Assembly (NCBI GenBank): GCA_003508835.1 | Contig: PUFA01000211.1 | Span: 2,418,001-2,482,000, forward strand | From: Eonycteris spelaea | Lineage: Eukaryota; Chordata; Mammalia; Chiroptera; Pteropodidae | Direction of reading: 5' to 3' | DNA: 64,000 bases | Shown here: positions 1 through 11,794 of the stretch, in pieces | How the letters are laid out: each line of letters opens with the position of its first letter | Numbering within the stretch: the stretch's first letter is position 1 | Position numbers and translations under genes: made by a program | The notes under the pieces: generated by a model | What the model saw: the letters and a program-made list of their open reading frames with translations, nothing else | Databases searched by the model: none | What the model was told of the DNA's origin: nothing

Positions 1-908
1 GGATGACTAGAAAGGAAGCTAACTATGAGGACTGGGCTCTCAGGACCAAGGTCTAGCAGATGCACGTGAGGCTGACTTGCCAACGATCGGTAGGTGATCT
101 CTCTTGGCAAAGAGGTCCCTCAGCTCCTCTCTCCCAGCAGCCTCAGGATTAGGCTGAGCTCCTGTTTTGTTGCTGGTTCAGCTTAAGGATATATGAAGCT
201 CTTGAGGAACACCTTTATGAAATGTAGCCAAAGCAGAAAAGCTTCCCTGTGGGCTGAGCCCCATGAAATCCCACAAGTGGGCAAGGCAGCCGGGGCCCAC
301 CTGAGCCTGACACATGTTACGTGCTGCCTTGCTCTATGTGGGAGGGAGCTGCGGCCACCAGCTCCCTAGCACCCGTTGGTCGTGCTTGGACTCCTCAGTC
401 CTGTTTCCTTCGTGGTCAGTAGGGAAACACTTCTCAGGCACCTGCGATTTCAAGTCCACCCTCCCTACCACCTCCACTCCCACTGCCCGGAGAAACATCC
501 CGAGGTATGTGCTGCAGCTACTCTCCTCCACCAGCTACTCTTGCATCCTGCTATCCTATCAGGGAGCTGTGATCCCCTTTCAAAAGTTACACGCACATGT
601 GAACACCTGAGACAGGGCTGAATAGCTCTTCATTTTGTTCTTTTCCAGAAGTCAGTAATAACTCTTATCAAATACCCTAAATACTAGTACCCAGGACAAA
701 TAGGAAAAAGTTTTAAATGTTTTGTTTTCTAAAAGAGTATAACCACAACTAGCGGAAAGAGGCTGGTAAGTTGTTCTGGTCACAGAACAGAAAACAAAAA
801 TAAACCTCGTAAAGGAAGTGCTGCACTCAAACATTACCACTTCCTAGAGCCAAACAAGAAATGACTGAAGTGCCATTAAATGAATTGTGTGACCATGGCA
901 TCTCCCAG

Positions 909-922
909 CCTCTAGGTGGCGC
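909..922 (+). promoter_or_regulatory. Candidate CTCF motif (plus orientation)
   Basis: CCTCTAGGTGGCGC matches the CTCF core at nearly every position. It lies in the presumed SLC22A23 3' UTR. Confidence 0.5.
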
Positions 923-1250
923 ACGGGCACACGCACGTGCAGGGGAAGGCCCAGGCTTCAACTCTTTCTTTTAAAGGACACCTCACTTTAATGTATTGTG
1001 TTTTGGAAAAGCAGCACAGTGTGTTATGTCTAGTGGGAATAGTTCCCTCCTTCTTGTCCTTTCTGCAACCCCAACATTTGAGGTTTCTAGTAAGAACCAT
1101 GTTACTGTACATGTCAACCGGGATCACTCTGGAGGTGCTCATTCATAGCACAAGCCTAAATAGAGTTCTGAACTGTCGTTCAAAGCTAAATGTCTGCATG
1201 ATGTCACATCTGTTGTACCTTTGGGGAAAATTTGTATGTAAATGTACAGA

Positions 1251-1256
1251 AATAAA
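1251..1256 (+). terminator. Candidate poly(A) signal AATAAA
   Basis: A canonical hexamer lies at the end of the presumed SLC22A23 3' UTR. The hexamers at 1352 and 1738 are alternative candidates. Confidence 0.35.
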
Positions 1257-1275
1257 AATGTTGCCCCATTAACAG

Positions 1276-2980
1276 ATTTCCTCTGGAATGTCTTCCCTAC
1301 CTCATCTGATGGTATCCAATGAAGGGCATTTCATGACCATTGACTATAAGTAATAAAAACTGTTTATTCAGATCTTGCTGCGTCCCTACTTTAGCGCCTC
1401 TACTTTAGCGCCTCTGTAAACCAAGTCTTCTCTCAGCCTGGGAACAGTGGGTGGCCTCTCATCTGCTTGCAGAGTCCTAGTCTGACAGGCAGTCATCGGC
1501 AGAGCCAGGATTAAACATAAACTGTTTATTTAGTGCCCCTCTCAGACCACCTGCGGGGGCCATCAGTAAATTTAAGAGTTCTTTTCTCTAGCATATTGAT
1601 GTCCTGCTCATCTGTGGCCTGCAAGTTCTTAGGTCAAAAAATGATTATCTTACACTGTGATTCTGTTAGGAAAGACTGATAACCCAAAACGCTCTTCTTT
1701 AATGTAGTATTTTTTAATAAGAAAACAATGTTTCTTTAATAAAGTATTTATACCAAACTCTTCTCTCCATAGGCCTGATTTTGTGTTACTTACTCTTCCT
1801 AGAGAGGTGCCCACTGTGCTTCTAAGCTTCGATGCTGCTGGCTGAGGCCTCAGACATTAGCATTGGAAGTCTGCTAAGGAGGGAGGCATCTTAAACCCCA
1901 GACCTACTCCTCTGAAGTGCCTATATGTCCTGGCCAAAGTGTCACCGCCTCTGGCTACTTACCAGTGCCTTAATGTGAGCCTTTTGCCATTGCATGAAAC
2001 ATGTTACAGAACCCTGAACTATCTTCTAGTAACAAGGGGGATCCAGACACTTACAGAATAGAAAGTTCTTTGCCAGTGGTCCTCAACCCTGCCTGTGCTG
2101 AGAAGCACCTGGGAGCTTTTAAACCCAACCAAATCTGGGCCCCAGACCATCTGAGTGTCTGAGGAAGGGTCATGCATAGGCAATCTGTAAAAATTCCCCA
2201 GAGATGTGAATGTGAAGCCAGGGTTCAGAGCCACTGACCTGTGAAATATTGGCTTTTGGAAAAAAGTGTCAAAAAAATGTGCAGCATGCAGTACTAAAAA
2301 GATTAGAATCTACTTCAAGAGGCAAGCAGAAAAAGGCTAAGGAATGATAACAGAAAGAGCAAGCATTTGAATATACAAAAATGAAGTAGGTAAAACCAAA
2401 ATTGACTCTTTTTTTTTTTTTTTGCACTTTTTATCCCAAAATCGACATCTTAATTGCCATGGCACTTATAGTTTGCAAAGTTTTTCTGTATATTTAATCC
2501 TAACAATAACCCAGCAGAGTGGAGATTATTCCCATTATATAGAGAGAGGTTATTCCCATTATTCAGGGCCCAGAGAGGTTAGAGAACAAGGCTCAAATCC
2601 GCCCAATGGAACACAGCAGGAAGAGACTTGCCAGGGAAGGGCTTGGCTGGAAGGGGAAGGAAAGGAGATAACCTGAAGCATATTTTATAAAACTTACTAC
2701 CTTAATTCTAATTAGAAATGGACATAACACAGTCATGACTAATTTAACCCTTCAATCTAATTAGCCTCCTTCAATCCCAACAAAATCTCATCTTAACCCG
2801 TTTTCTCTATTACTGAGCAGTCATAAGGAAACTACTACCCATTTTGCTTTTCTCCTTCCCCAACTTCATCAATTATAGCCTTTTGGCCCATACTCTGATG
2901 AGGGGAAGAAGGAAAATTAGTAAGATTAGCCCTTTAAAACAAAATATAAACACATTACCCTGGTGACAAACAGTGAAATT
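1276..2980. other. Intergenic gap between convergent gene ends
   Basis: No gene is seen. It holds a perfect 14-bp tandem duplication (1387-1414), a MER5-like element (about 2074-2239), and a MIR-like tract around 2430-2610 in which an ATTCCCATTAT-type segment is repeated. Confidence 0.5.
2074..2239. mobile_element. MER5-like hAT (Charlie) non-autonomous DNA transposon
   Basis: It begins CAGTGGTCCTCAAC and ends GAGCCACTG, the degraded inverted termini typical of MER5A/B. The GGGCCCCAGACC core in between is also characteristic. Confidence 0.6.
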
Positions 2981-2987
2981 CAATCCA

Positions 2988-2993
2988 TTTATT
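2988..2993 (-). terminator. PSMG4: PSMG4 poly(A) signal
   Basis: TTTATT on the + strand reads AATAAA on the - strand, about 50 bases after the PSMG4 stop codon. This implies a very short 3' UTR. Confidence 0.65.
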
Positions 2994-3041
2994 TAAATGT
3001 ATATTGTACATAAGTTACAAATCCTCACTTCTGCCACTCAG

Positions 3042-3163
3042 CTAGAACTTTTCAGGAAAAGCCTCCATTTCTTCCTTGATCCTGTTTTCTACAAGTAATG
3101 CGAAGTTACTGTCTGTGTTTTGAAGGTTATAGCTGACAAACACCTGCTTGTTGGTCTTCCTGG
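3042..3163 (-). CDS. PSMG4: PSMG4 coding exon 3 with stop
   Basis: It completes the split alanine codon, then reads RKTNKQVFVSYNLQNTDSNF and on to EEMEAFPEKF and a TAG stop at 3044-3042. A short 3' UTR follows. Confidence 0.94.
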
Positions 3164-6100
3164 CTAAAAAGAAAACACATTGACACAACCATGACTGAAA
3201 TACTTGAAGGTTCTATGTGCCTCAGGCCTACTTTACAGCTGAGAAATGCTTGGAAAAAGAGAATGGGGTTTTAGGGAGAAAAAGTTCTAATTGTTATGAC
3301 TCTTCACAGGTAGCTGCTGCAAATGCAAACTAAAGTCATTTGGATCCTTTCCTAGTCTCTAAAACAGTGGTTCTTAAAGTGTGGTCCCCATATCAGCAGC
3401 ATGAGAAGCAGATTCTCAGGCCTGCTCCTGCCCCCACCTTCCCTCCCAGGCAGACTGAATCAGAGAGGCTGGGGATGGGGCCAGTGAGCTATGCCCACAA
3501 GCCCTCCAGGGGATCTAAATACTACTGTTTAAGAACCACTGCCCTACATAAATGGTTGGTTTGTTTTACTTTGCAAAAACACCAATAATATTAAAGTATT
3601 TAAGAATAAATATTCAAGTTCTCTTTCATTACCTCCCTCTCTACCAATTCTGCTCTGCTCCCAGAGATAATCCTACACTTCCACATTTCTGTGCCTGTAC
3701 ATGCATACAAATGTCTAATTTTCAATTTGATGTTGAATATATGTTTTAGCCGTTTTCTATAGAACCAGTAACAGTTGAAGTATACTGCTCCAACTACAGA
3801 AATCAAGCAAAATCACATGCCCACAATCTGAAAGACAAGACAAATATCCTGAAGTTGAGCAGTAAGCCTAAAGCAGTCAAATACTGCTGGGGCCTCTGTC
3901 CTCAGCCTCACCCCACACACAGGGCAGGTACAAACTCCACCCCACAGAAGCACACACTCTACCCTTCCATCACACAGACTTCAGATGACCAAGTCAGCCT
4001 CAGCATCAAAGGCAAAAAGTGCTGAGGTGAGGAGAGGTGAAGCTGGGGCCTGTCTAGTCACATCCACTCAGCCTGCCCTCATTCAGTGGCAGAAAATTCC
4101 CTGTCCCCAAACTGGGCTACTCTGATTCCAACTGCTCTACTTGCTAAGACAGGGTCTTATAGAGAGCAAAACTGTCTGCCTGTATCGTCTGCCTAGCAGA
4201 CCAGCTCTGCCCTCCAGAGCCACACAGAACGGGGGGTGGCCCATCCACACTACAGCCCTCCAATGCCTCCAAGGTTACTCTTTTCAAACTTCCTTTCATC
4301 TTCCATGCACAATATTGTTTTGGGACACCGCTCTCTTCTCATTACCCTTCTAGACAACTGATGATGGTTAATGCATTTTCAACTAATATGCATCATCATC
4401 ATCATCATCATCATCATCATAATGTATTTTAAACGGCACCAGCTGCACTGGACAGCTCATTCGTAATCTCAGCATTACCAGCCTTTGGTGATGGCTAGCA
4501 GTCACATCACACCACTAACTTTTCAAGTTTATTCTATGTGCCTGTCCTTGTTGGACAGTGGCTGAAAGCTGCTAGTTTTTGCTCAAACAGGATAAAATCC
4601 TTCATTACTATTGGACTTTAATAAGTTGGTAAGGATATTTATTATTTTTTGTCTATGTTCCATTTCAATTGATTTGGATTATAAATTGATGTAAACCACA
4701 TGAGAGGAAAAGTTAATTTTAAAAAGCCCCAACATCTGCACAAAACTCAAAAAACAAAACTAAAAGAACCCTAGTTTTTTGCATGCAAACTATTAGGCCT
4801 CCATCCAAGGACACCTTTAAGCTCATCTTACTTTATTGGCACTAACAGACTCTCATCCACACTGTGGCCACCCACCCAGTTTTCCGTTTCTAGACCTATG
4901 AACACTCCCATGTCTTCATCGGACCAGGCAGGGCACACATCGTGTGATATAGAGGTGTTACCCCTCAAACATTGGTAATACACAATGAAGTACAAGGAGG
5001 CAACCATGTCTTCAATTTACTTTCACGTGGTTCAGATAAAAACAATGTGAACCTAAAGAGGGCATGACAAGAACTAGGAATCTGGGTGAAGGCTAAGTAG
5101 GAGTTCTTTGTACCTTTTTTGCAACTTTTCTGTAAATTTAAAATTACTTCCTAATAAGAAGTTACCAAAATAACTTACTAGTCAGGTTTTCTAACTTCAG
5201 GCTAAAGAAAAAGTACTGTGTATGTTCCTAAAATGCTGCTGCCACTGCCCTCATGGTCTCTGCTCTACTCACACACAGAACGCAGTGTGGCAAGTCTAGT
5301 ATGACCTACCCTCAACCCGTCCACACCGCCTAGGCTCCACCTGAACTGTGTGGCTATCCTGTTTACATAGGTACATTCCACTTATCACGGATCCAGTGGC
5401 TGGACTGTCAACACAACTAAAATGGGCCTCATTCACTGTACATCACCAGCACCGGGACATGGGGGCTCTAGAACTGAACTGTCTGGGAACACTGGTGACA
5501 ACAAAGACTGAAGAGGAGGCAGAAGCTGCCCTACTGTTCAAGGTCCCTGGCTACCCTCTGATGACCTGCTGATCATGCACACTGCCCAAGGGCAGAACCC
5601 ATGTTGTCCTTACCTGAACTATCTGAGTATTTAAAAGAAGTATGTGTTTGCGGTGTGGGAGAAGATGGAGCCGTCAACCTCATGTTCTTGCTTAACACCC
5701 ACTCTATGCCTCACTCTGGCCAGGCCAGTTTCCCTTCTGAACTCTGAATGATATCACAGGAAATAAAGGGCATCTCTCTTGCACTGCTGGTACCCTGCTC
5801 CACAGGCCCCACCGAGGCCCAGGAGCATTGTGGGCATCATGCACGCTCTCCACCCATAAGGAGGTAATGTGCTTAGAGAAGGGAGCCAAATCACCTGTCA
5901 CTCTCATTGGCTTGGATAGCAGCCAAAGCACAATGTGGGAGTCCCCTGAGAACATACTGGCCCTAAGACAGTGTTGGTACCATGTGGACATGGAGACACT
6001 CTCCTTAAAGAAGACCCAGTATACAAAGGTCTGCGCTTACGCTATAGTGATGAGTTCATCTATCTCTCAGTATAAAGATTCTTTTTTCTAAAGTGACTTG

Positions 6101-9100
6101 CCTCGTGGTTCTTTGCAATAGTCAGGACCACCATAGGTACATACCTAAGCGCTGAGCAAGGCCAGTGGAGGTCGTGTCAGAGGTGTCTCCGAGGAGGGAG
6201 GTGGATACAGGGATAGAGTCCTAAAAGGAAAACAGAACACAATGCTGTTTCTACACCAGCCAACCTTCTGTGGCTTCTGATTCTTCATGAGGGTAGTAGT
6301 AGCAGGTCCTGGGGAGTTAGACACATTAACCAAGAGAAAGAAGGTCTGGCATCTGTGTCAACAGTCAGGTAGATTGACCTTTTAATGCATATGAGATCAT
6401 ATAGATGGGAGATGAAGAGAAGTCACCTGAAGCTGGCATCATAATGCTATCAATAAGTTCTAGGACTTACTTCAATATAAAGGGCTTGTTTTAGTGTTGG
6501 AAACTCAAAAGTATGCTGAAGGGCAACATTATGACTAAGAGGGAAGCCAATAAGATCATTAAGGCCACAGCAAGAAGAAAGATATCAGAGTCCGAGTGCC
6601 AAGTGCCTCCAGGTCCCTCACCCCATGGTAGCCAGAAGGTGGAGAAGGCAGGAGCCTAATCTCATCTGGACCTGTAAGAGAACACACAGCTCCATTCCCC
6701 TGAGGATGTCTAGGCTCTTTAGGGTCAAGAAGGGCCCTGTGACTTTGCAAATGGGCACCAGCCATCAGCATCCAAATAATGAAATAAAAACTTTTGAATA
6801 TGCTTGGCCAATCTTCATTTCAGATAAGCAATAAAACTAAAGATAAATAAATGTGGCCCTTCTGAAATCTAGAGGTACTCTTACCTCCAATTACTTTGGA
6901 AAGAACTCCCCTTACCATTTAAAAGGCCTAGCTTAAAAAATAAATAAATAAAACCACTAACTTATAATATTGCCAAAATTACTTTTATCCTGAGCACAAA
7001 TCAGAGACTGCTCCTTATCACTGGTCCCAGGCCAGCTTTCTTCATGTTAGTGGGCCCCTGCGTCATCCTTGTTCTACAGCTTTTCTTGGCATCACAATCA
7101 GACCTGCCTGATGCAAGGCAGGCAAGCTAGAAGAGCAACAGAGTTATGTGATTTTTTTCTATATTGTCCAGTCTTACATGCTTGGGTTTAGGGGGGAGGT
7201 TGGAAGGGGGAGACCTCACAGACCTTTTGCGCCATCCTCCACTCATGGGTCAGTAAACTTTTTCTAAGAAGGGCCAAATAATAAACAGTAAAGTTTTTAT
7301 GGACCACCAGGTCCAGTAGCAACTGCTCAATTCTACTATCAAAGTGCAAAAGCTGTGACAGACACTACTGAATGGATGGGTATAGCTGTGTCTCGATACA
7401 CCTTATCATAAAAGTAGATATGAGTCAGCCCACAGGCCACAGTCTGTCCCCTGCCTAAGCTATGGCCTGTACCTCTTTTCTCCAACTGGCTGATCTCAGC
7501 CCCTGGAGGGCAGTGTCCAAGCAATATGGTCAGTCAGTAGGAATGGTTCTTTTCCTTCTCCTGCCCCAACCTTGATGCAGGGTGACTTTCCAGTTGAGAC
7601 AATACACCATACTGAGACCTATCATTACCAAGTGGTCAGACCACCAAAGCAGTCCACAGGTAGAGACTTGAAACTGATTCAAGGAAGTGATGCCTGCTCT
7701 TACCAATGAGGAGTCCTCCACCCCAATGTAGCCCACAGCCTCACACACTGTTTATGACTATGGCCTAAGGATTAGGAAAGAAAGAAGGTGAAGTGGCCCC
7801 AGGGTGCCACGACCTACAAACAAACAGGCCTGCCCATCACCCCCCTCCTCCTCTAGGCCTTCTTCCTCTCCTCTAATGGAAAAAGACCTGGAATTGCCAC
7901 CTTCCCAAAGGCCCACCTGCTGCTACCCACCAGAAGAGAAACAAAACACATACAGGAAAAGAACAGAGAGAAGGAAAAGGGTATACAAGAAGAAGGGACA
8001 CCAGAAGGAAAGAGGATACTTTGAGAGGACATCCAAAAATCTTATTCGGAGGCTGTCTCCTTCCAAAGCTTTGCTCAGGTCCTGCCTGATGGCTCGATCC
8101 TCTGATTTCTTACCATCTCTGGGGCCCCTCAGGGATCACAATCCTTACTGCCTGACTGGCTGATGTTACTAGTAGAACTCCTTAGCAAATGGGGAGTTCC
8201 CAAGAGTGCCTCACTCATTCATTCAACAAGGATTTAATAAACAGCTTGTCAGGCACTAGGGATACAAAAACTCATAAAACGAACAAACCTTACCACCACA
8301 ACAGACACTGACAAAAAATTGCAGAGGGAGCAACAGCTGGGGACATGCCAAGGTGCTAGAGCCACCAAGTGAGGGAGGTGGATGGGAGCAGAAAGCTCTC
8401 TCAGGTAACAGGGCTTGAAGGATCACTGTGAAATCTCTGGACTATGCTTTGAGTTTCTCTCATTAAAGGTCTGTAGCAGAGGAATGACAATATCTAACTG
8501 CAGTCTGCTGCCCCACAGAGAACTGGCTATAAGGCATTGCCGTGGGTTGAACTGTATCCTCCAAAACAATATGTCCAGGTCCTAACCGTAGTACCTGTGA
8601 AAATGACTTTATTTGGAAATAGGGTCTTTGCACATATATTTAAGATATAAGTTAAGACGAGGTCATACTGGAGTAGGGTGGACCCTTAATCTCTTATGAC
8701 TGGTGTCCTTATAAGAAGACACAGATAAACAGAGACACGCAGAGAAAAAGGCCATGTGTCATTGGAAGTAGAGACTGTAGCGATGAAGCTGCAAGCCAAA
8801 GAACACCAAGCACTACCAACGACAACACCAAAAGGTAGGAGAGAGGCATGGGATGATCCCTCCCTCAGAGCACCTACAATGAACCAGTGCTGCCGAAACC
8901 TTAATTTCAGACTCTGGCCTCCAGGACTGTGAAAATAAATTTCTGTTGTTTTAAGCCACCCAGTTTGTGATACTTTGTTACAGTAGCTCTAAGAAAGTAA
9001 TACTGGAAGCAAATAAGGGAATTAACCAAGGAGGAGAGATGCTGCAGGCCTGTTGTTTTTTATATTCCACACAAGTGAAATCATGGGATATTTTTCTCTG

Positions 9101-10048
9101 TCAGACCTATGTGACTTAACGTAGACAAGTGTGTGCTCTCAGATTCACTGACATTCCACATGTGGAGTGTGGGAGAGGGAAATCAAGAATGACTCCGAGG
9201 TTCCCGTGGAGTTAAAATTAACAGATGGGCGGGTTGAGAAGCAGGTTTGAAGGAAGAGGTCAAGAGTTTGGTCTTGAACATGTCTAGTATGAGACGTCTA
9301 TTAGACTTCGAAGTGGAGACACAGGAGTGTGAAGTTCAAGAAAGAGGTCTGAACTGGAAACATAGATAAATGTCGGTGTGGTCAATACAGAGATGTGAAA
9401 ACTAAGAGGTGGATGCCATCACCCAAGGCGCAAGGGATACAAAAACTCATTCGTGCAGCAAGAGGTCCCACGATGAAGCCCTTGAACACTCCAACTAGAG
9501 ATTCAGAGAGAAGGAGCCAGCAGAGGTGCGGGAATGGAGGGAAGGGGCCCGTCTGGGGTTCCACGTGCTGGCCTGACCGCACAGTTACCCTCGGGGCGGT
9601 GCAGGTCCAAACCGACCCCCAGCCCGTTCCCTAAGATATTACAGGAATTGTTCTGGAGAGCCCCAAGGGCCCCAAACCCCCAGAAAACCTGGTGCCCACG
9701 CCGGCGCCTTGAGGCCACCGCCAGCGCCCAGACCCCTCGCTCACTTTCCGGCCCAGTCACCCCCTCCCTCCACCGGCCCGGCAGCCTCGGGACCGCCCCC
9801 TCTCCTCTCGCACCCCTAGACCCTCTCTCCCCTTTCCTCCGTCCCCGCTCGCCCCAGCCCCGGAAGGCACTCACGTAGCGGCTGCACATGGCCACAGCGA
9901 GGTTGCGCAGGTGCGGTGTCGCTCCCACCCATAGGAAGAGAGAGTCTGTCAGCCGCATGACGTGGAAGTGAACCAGCTGCTCCCACAGCCTCGCGCTGAA
10001 GTTGTGCAGGGACACGTCCCCGCCCGCGGCGGCCCACTGCCCCTCCAT
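3042..10048 (-). CDS. PSMG4: Proteasome assembly chaperone 4 (three coding exons)
   Basis: PSMG4 (PAC4) pairs with PSMG3 (PAC3) to form a cytosolic chaperone that helps assemble the alpha ring of the 20S proteasome. Coding exons on the - strand are 10048-9875 (174 nt), 6220-6145 (76 nt) and 3163-3042 (122 nt), joining to 372 nt, or 123 residues plus stop, the usual mammalian length. Junctions use GT-AG: donor GTGAGT after exon 1, donor GTATGT after exon 2, acceptors CCTTTTAG and TTTTTAG. The protein starts MEGQWAAAGGDVSLHN, has the conserved block LTDSLFLWVGATPHLRNL at about residues 33-50 and ends EEMEAFPEKF. The ATG at 10048 is chosen because it gives the family N-terminus; an in-frame upstream extension to 10207 lies in the GC-rich leader. 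No frame break is seen. Confidence 0.95.
3365..3541. mobile_element. MER5A-like element with perfect 14-bp terminal inverted repeats
   Basis: The left end CAGTGGTTCTTAAA is the exact reverse complement of the right end TTTAAGAACCACTG. The 177-bp length and hAT-type ends fit MER5A. The flanking octamers (3357-3364 and 3542-3549) match at five of eight positions, consistent with a decayed target duplication. It lies just upstream of PSMG4 exon 3 in intron 2. Confidence 0.8.
3550..6144. other. PSMG4 intron 2, remainder
   Basis: This is non-coding on both strands as far as I can tell. The only clear repeat is the CAT tract at 4391-4420. The short open frames have no recognisable homology. Confidence 0.6.
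4391..4420. repeat. (CAT)10 microsatellite
   Basis: Ten uninterrupted CAT triplets lie in PSMG4 intron 2. Confidence 0.95.
6145..6220 (-). CDS. PSMG4: PSMG4 coding exon 2
   Basis: It encodes DSIPVSTSLLGDTSDTTSTG followed by LAQRL, plus one base of the next codon. The 76-nt exon is preceded by a CCTTTTAG acceptor. Confidence 0.93.
6221..9874. other. PSMG4 intron 1
   Basis: It contains an MLT1-type LTR (about 8541-9003) and an ancient interspersed-repeat tract near 8215-8310. A 119-aa open frame at 7804-8163 is proline- and lysine-rich, unrecognised and not supported as a gene. Confidence 0.6.
8541..9003 (+). mobile_element. MLT1-type MaLR LTR
   Basis: It starts with the family opening (TGGGTTGAACTGTATCC) and ends with the diagnostic AAGCCACCCAGTTTGTGATA and TTTGTTACAG segments. 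This is a solo LTR of the ERV-L/MaLR class. It lies in PSMG4 intron 1 on the strand opposite to the gene. Confidence 0.85.
9875..10048 (-). CDS. PSMG4: PSMG4 coding exon 1
   Basis: It encodes residues 1-58, ending MCSRY in phase 0 directly before the donor GTGAGT. It lies within the CpG-rich promoter region. Confidence 0.95.
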
Positions 10049-10189
10049 GCCGCCGGCGGGCGCCGGGCCACAAGCGCCGCGACCCGCCTCGGGTGTGCTC
10101 TCGCGGATCCCGCTAGACACAAGCAGGCGAGCGCCGAGCAGCCGAGCGCGCCTTCGCTTTCGGTCCCGGGAGTGGGTGGAGCTTAGAGT

Positions 10190-10204
10190 GGAAGTGGGCG
10201 GGGC
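10190..10204. promoter_or_regulatory. ETS-like site overlapping a GC box
   Basis: GGAAGTGGGCGGGGC lies about 145 bases upstream of the PSMG4 start codon. An ETS (GABPA-like) half plus an Sp/KLF box is a common housekeeping promoter pair. Confidence 0.5.
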
Positions 10205-10225
10205 CACGAGGGCGGGGGTCGGACA

Positions 10226-10239
10226 GCGCCCCCTGTCGG
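10226..10239 (-). promoter_or_regulatory. Candidate CTCF motif (minus orientation)
   Basis: The - strand reads CCGACAGGGGGCGC, a close match to the CTCF core. It lies at the upstream edge of the PSMG4 CpG island. Confidence 0.5.
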
Positions 10240-10299
10240 TGCAGGCAAAGCCCTGGCGGCAAAGTCCCGCCGGCTACTCTCAGCTCTTCAGAACGTCGT

Positions 10300-11185
10300 G
10301 GGACCATCAGCAAAACTCGCTCTCGTCACCAGCAGGGGCGTTCGCCTTGGCCTGAGGAGCCCGCTGACGCCCGGCAGAACTCGCCTTCACTTGTTCTCTT
10401 CTTCCCCGCCCCAATTAGTGTAGACTAATAGCACCGATGCGCTGGAGCTAGCCACAGAGTCTTCCCAGGTTGTGACACTTCCGCCCTGTGAAGACAATCC
10501 CGTTTTAATTATGTAGTTTAGTACTTTAAGCGCCCCGAAAACAGCCACCTCCCACCATACTGTCTTGGGTTTGGATTACCAAAATCCTCCACTTCCTGGC
10601 AGCTTTTTAATTCGAATTTAATAAGCCTTGAATGTAGCTAGCCTCAAGAATGGCAACAATATTGGGGAAAGGCCTCTAGAACGAAAAATTGCATGGACTG
10701 AGTTGGTGGGAGTTTGGATTCAGACCTACCCCTCCAACCCCCTCAATCTGCAGTCATGTACAAGCGTGGGGCTTGAAATGCTCTTTTAACCTACCTGGGA
10801 CTTAGTTTGCTCATCTACAGAATAGATATAAGAATAGGTACCTCTTAGAGAAGTAGAAAGAATTATGAGCAAGTCCATGGGAAGCACAGTGAATGGTGGC
10901 CATTATCATCCCTGTTGAGAGGCCTTTAATTTTAGTCACTTTAAGACACTACAGAGTTGAAATAAAGAATCCTTCAGTGTATTAAGAGAGAATGCTTGCA
11001 AACAGGGCCCAATTTGTCAGATTCTGTTACAACTGACTGTTGGATTTTAAGTCGGAACTATCACAGTTCTGCTTTTAAAATCTCTAGTAGGTCTAAGTTA
11101 ACTAAATTAAAATTTAAAGGGTATTTTTATAGGTTTGTTCTATTTGCTAACTAGTAATGATTCAGTAATATGATTTATTTTTAAG
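10300..11185. other. Intergenic DNA upstream of PSMG4
   Basis: No gene is seen. A MIR-like tract lies near 10770-10910; the rest is unassigned. Confidence 0.5.
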
Positions 11186-11785
11186 TCAATTTTTAAACAG
11201 CTTTATTAAGGTGTAATTAACATACAATACCTGCACATATTTAAAGTATACAAATCGAAGTTTTGACACATATATATAACCCATAAAACCGTGGCTGCAA
11301 TCAAGATAGTGAACATGTCCACCACTACCAAACATTTCCCCAAGCCCCTTTGTAATCCTTCCTGCCTCTCCTCGCCCCCCACAACCACTGGTCTGCATTT
11401 TTTTCACTACAGATTAGTTTACATCTCTAGAATCACACAGTATTTATAATTTTTGTGTCTGCCTTTCTTCACTTATAATTATTTTGAGCTCCATCTGGGT
11501 CGTTGTGTATTGCTGAACAGTATTCTATTGTATGGTTATACTACTATTTGTTTATCCATTCACATGTTGATGCTCATTTGGGCTCTTTGCCATTTGGGGA
11601 TATTACAATAAAGCTACTGAGAATGTATGTATACAATTTAGTCTCTATATGGATATACACCTTCATTTCTTGTAGATAATACCTAGGAGTAGAATAGTTC
11701 TATCCTATGGTGGTTATTTGTGTAACTTTTCAAGAACTTGACAAACTGTTTCCCACAGTGATTTGCATTTTCTTAAGTTCTAATG
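11186..11785 (-). mobile_element. LINE-1 3' UTR fragment (antisense)
   Basis: On the + strand it shows the familiar antisense L1 3' end: a TTTATTAAGGTGTAATTAAC start, a CACATAT block, AGTATTCTATTGTATGG and a pre-3'-UTR segment. It is joined on the right to an oppositely oriented L1 ORF2 piece. Confidence 0.8.
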
Positions 11786-11794
11786 AACCTCAAT

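Larger units (their letters stand above)
1..1275 (+). other. SLC22A23: Probable 3' UTR of SLC22A23 (terminal exon, partial)
   Basis: No coding sequence is recognisable. The assignment rests on synteny: in human the 3' end of SLC22A23 (an orphan organic-ion transporter-like membrane protein) lies tail-to-tail with PSMG4, and PSMG4 ends at about 3.0 kb here. The stretch is unique-looking and ends with a canonical AATAAA at 1251-1256, as expected for a 3' UTR. Other AATAAA hexamers at 1352-1357 and about 1738 could be alternative ends. Short open frames inside it have no recognisable homology. The gene identity is an inference. Confidence 0.35.
9540..10300. promoter_or_regulatory. PSMG4: CpG island / PSMG4 promoter region
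   Basis: GC-rich, CpG-dense DNA spans PSMG4 exon 1 and its upstream flank. It contains an Sp1-type GC box (10196-10204) overlapping an ETS-type GGAAGTG (10190-10196). No TATA box is seen. This is the promoter style expected for a housekeeping gene. Confidence 0.8.

Noticed and set aside
9503..10207. 234-aa open frame on - containing PSMG4 exon 1
   Set aside because: Only 10048-9875 is coding; upstream is leader sequence and downstream is intron after the GTGAGT donor.
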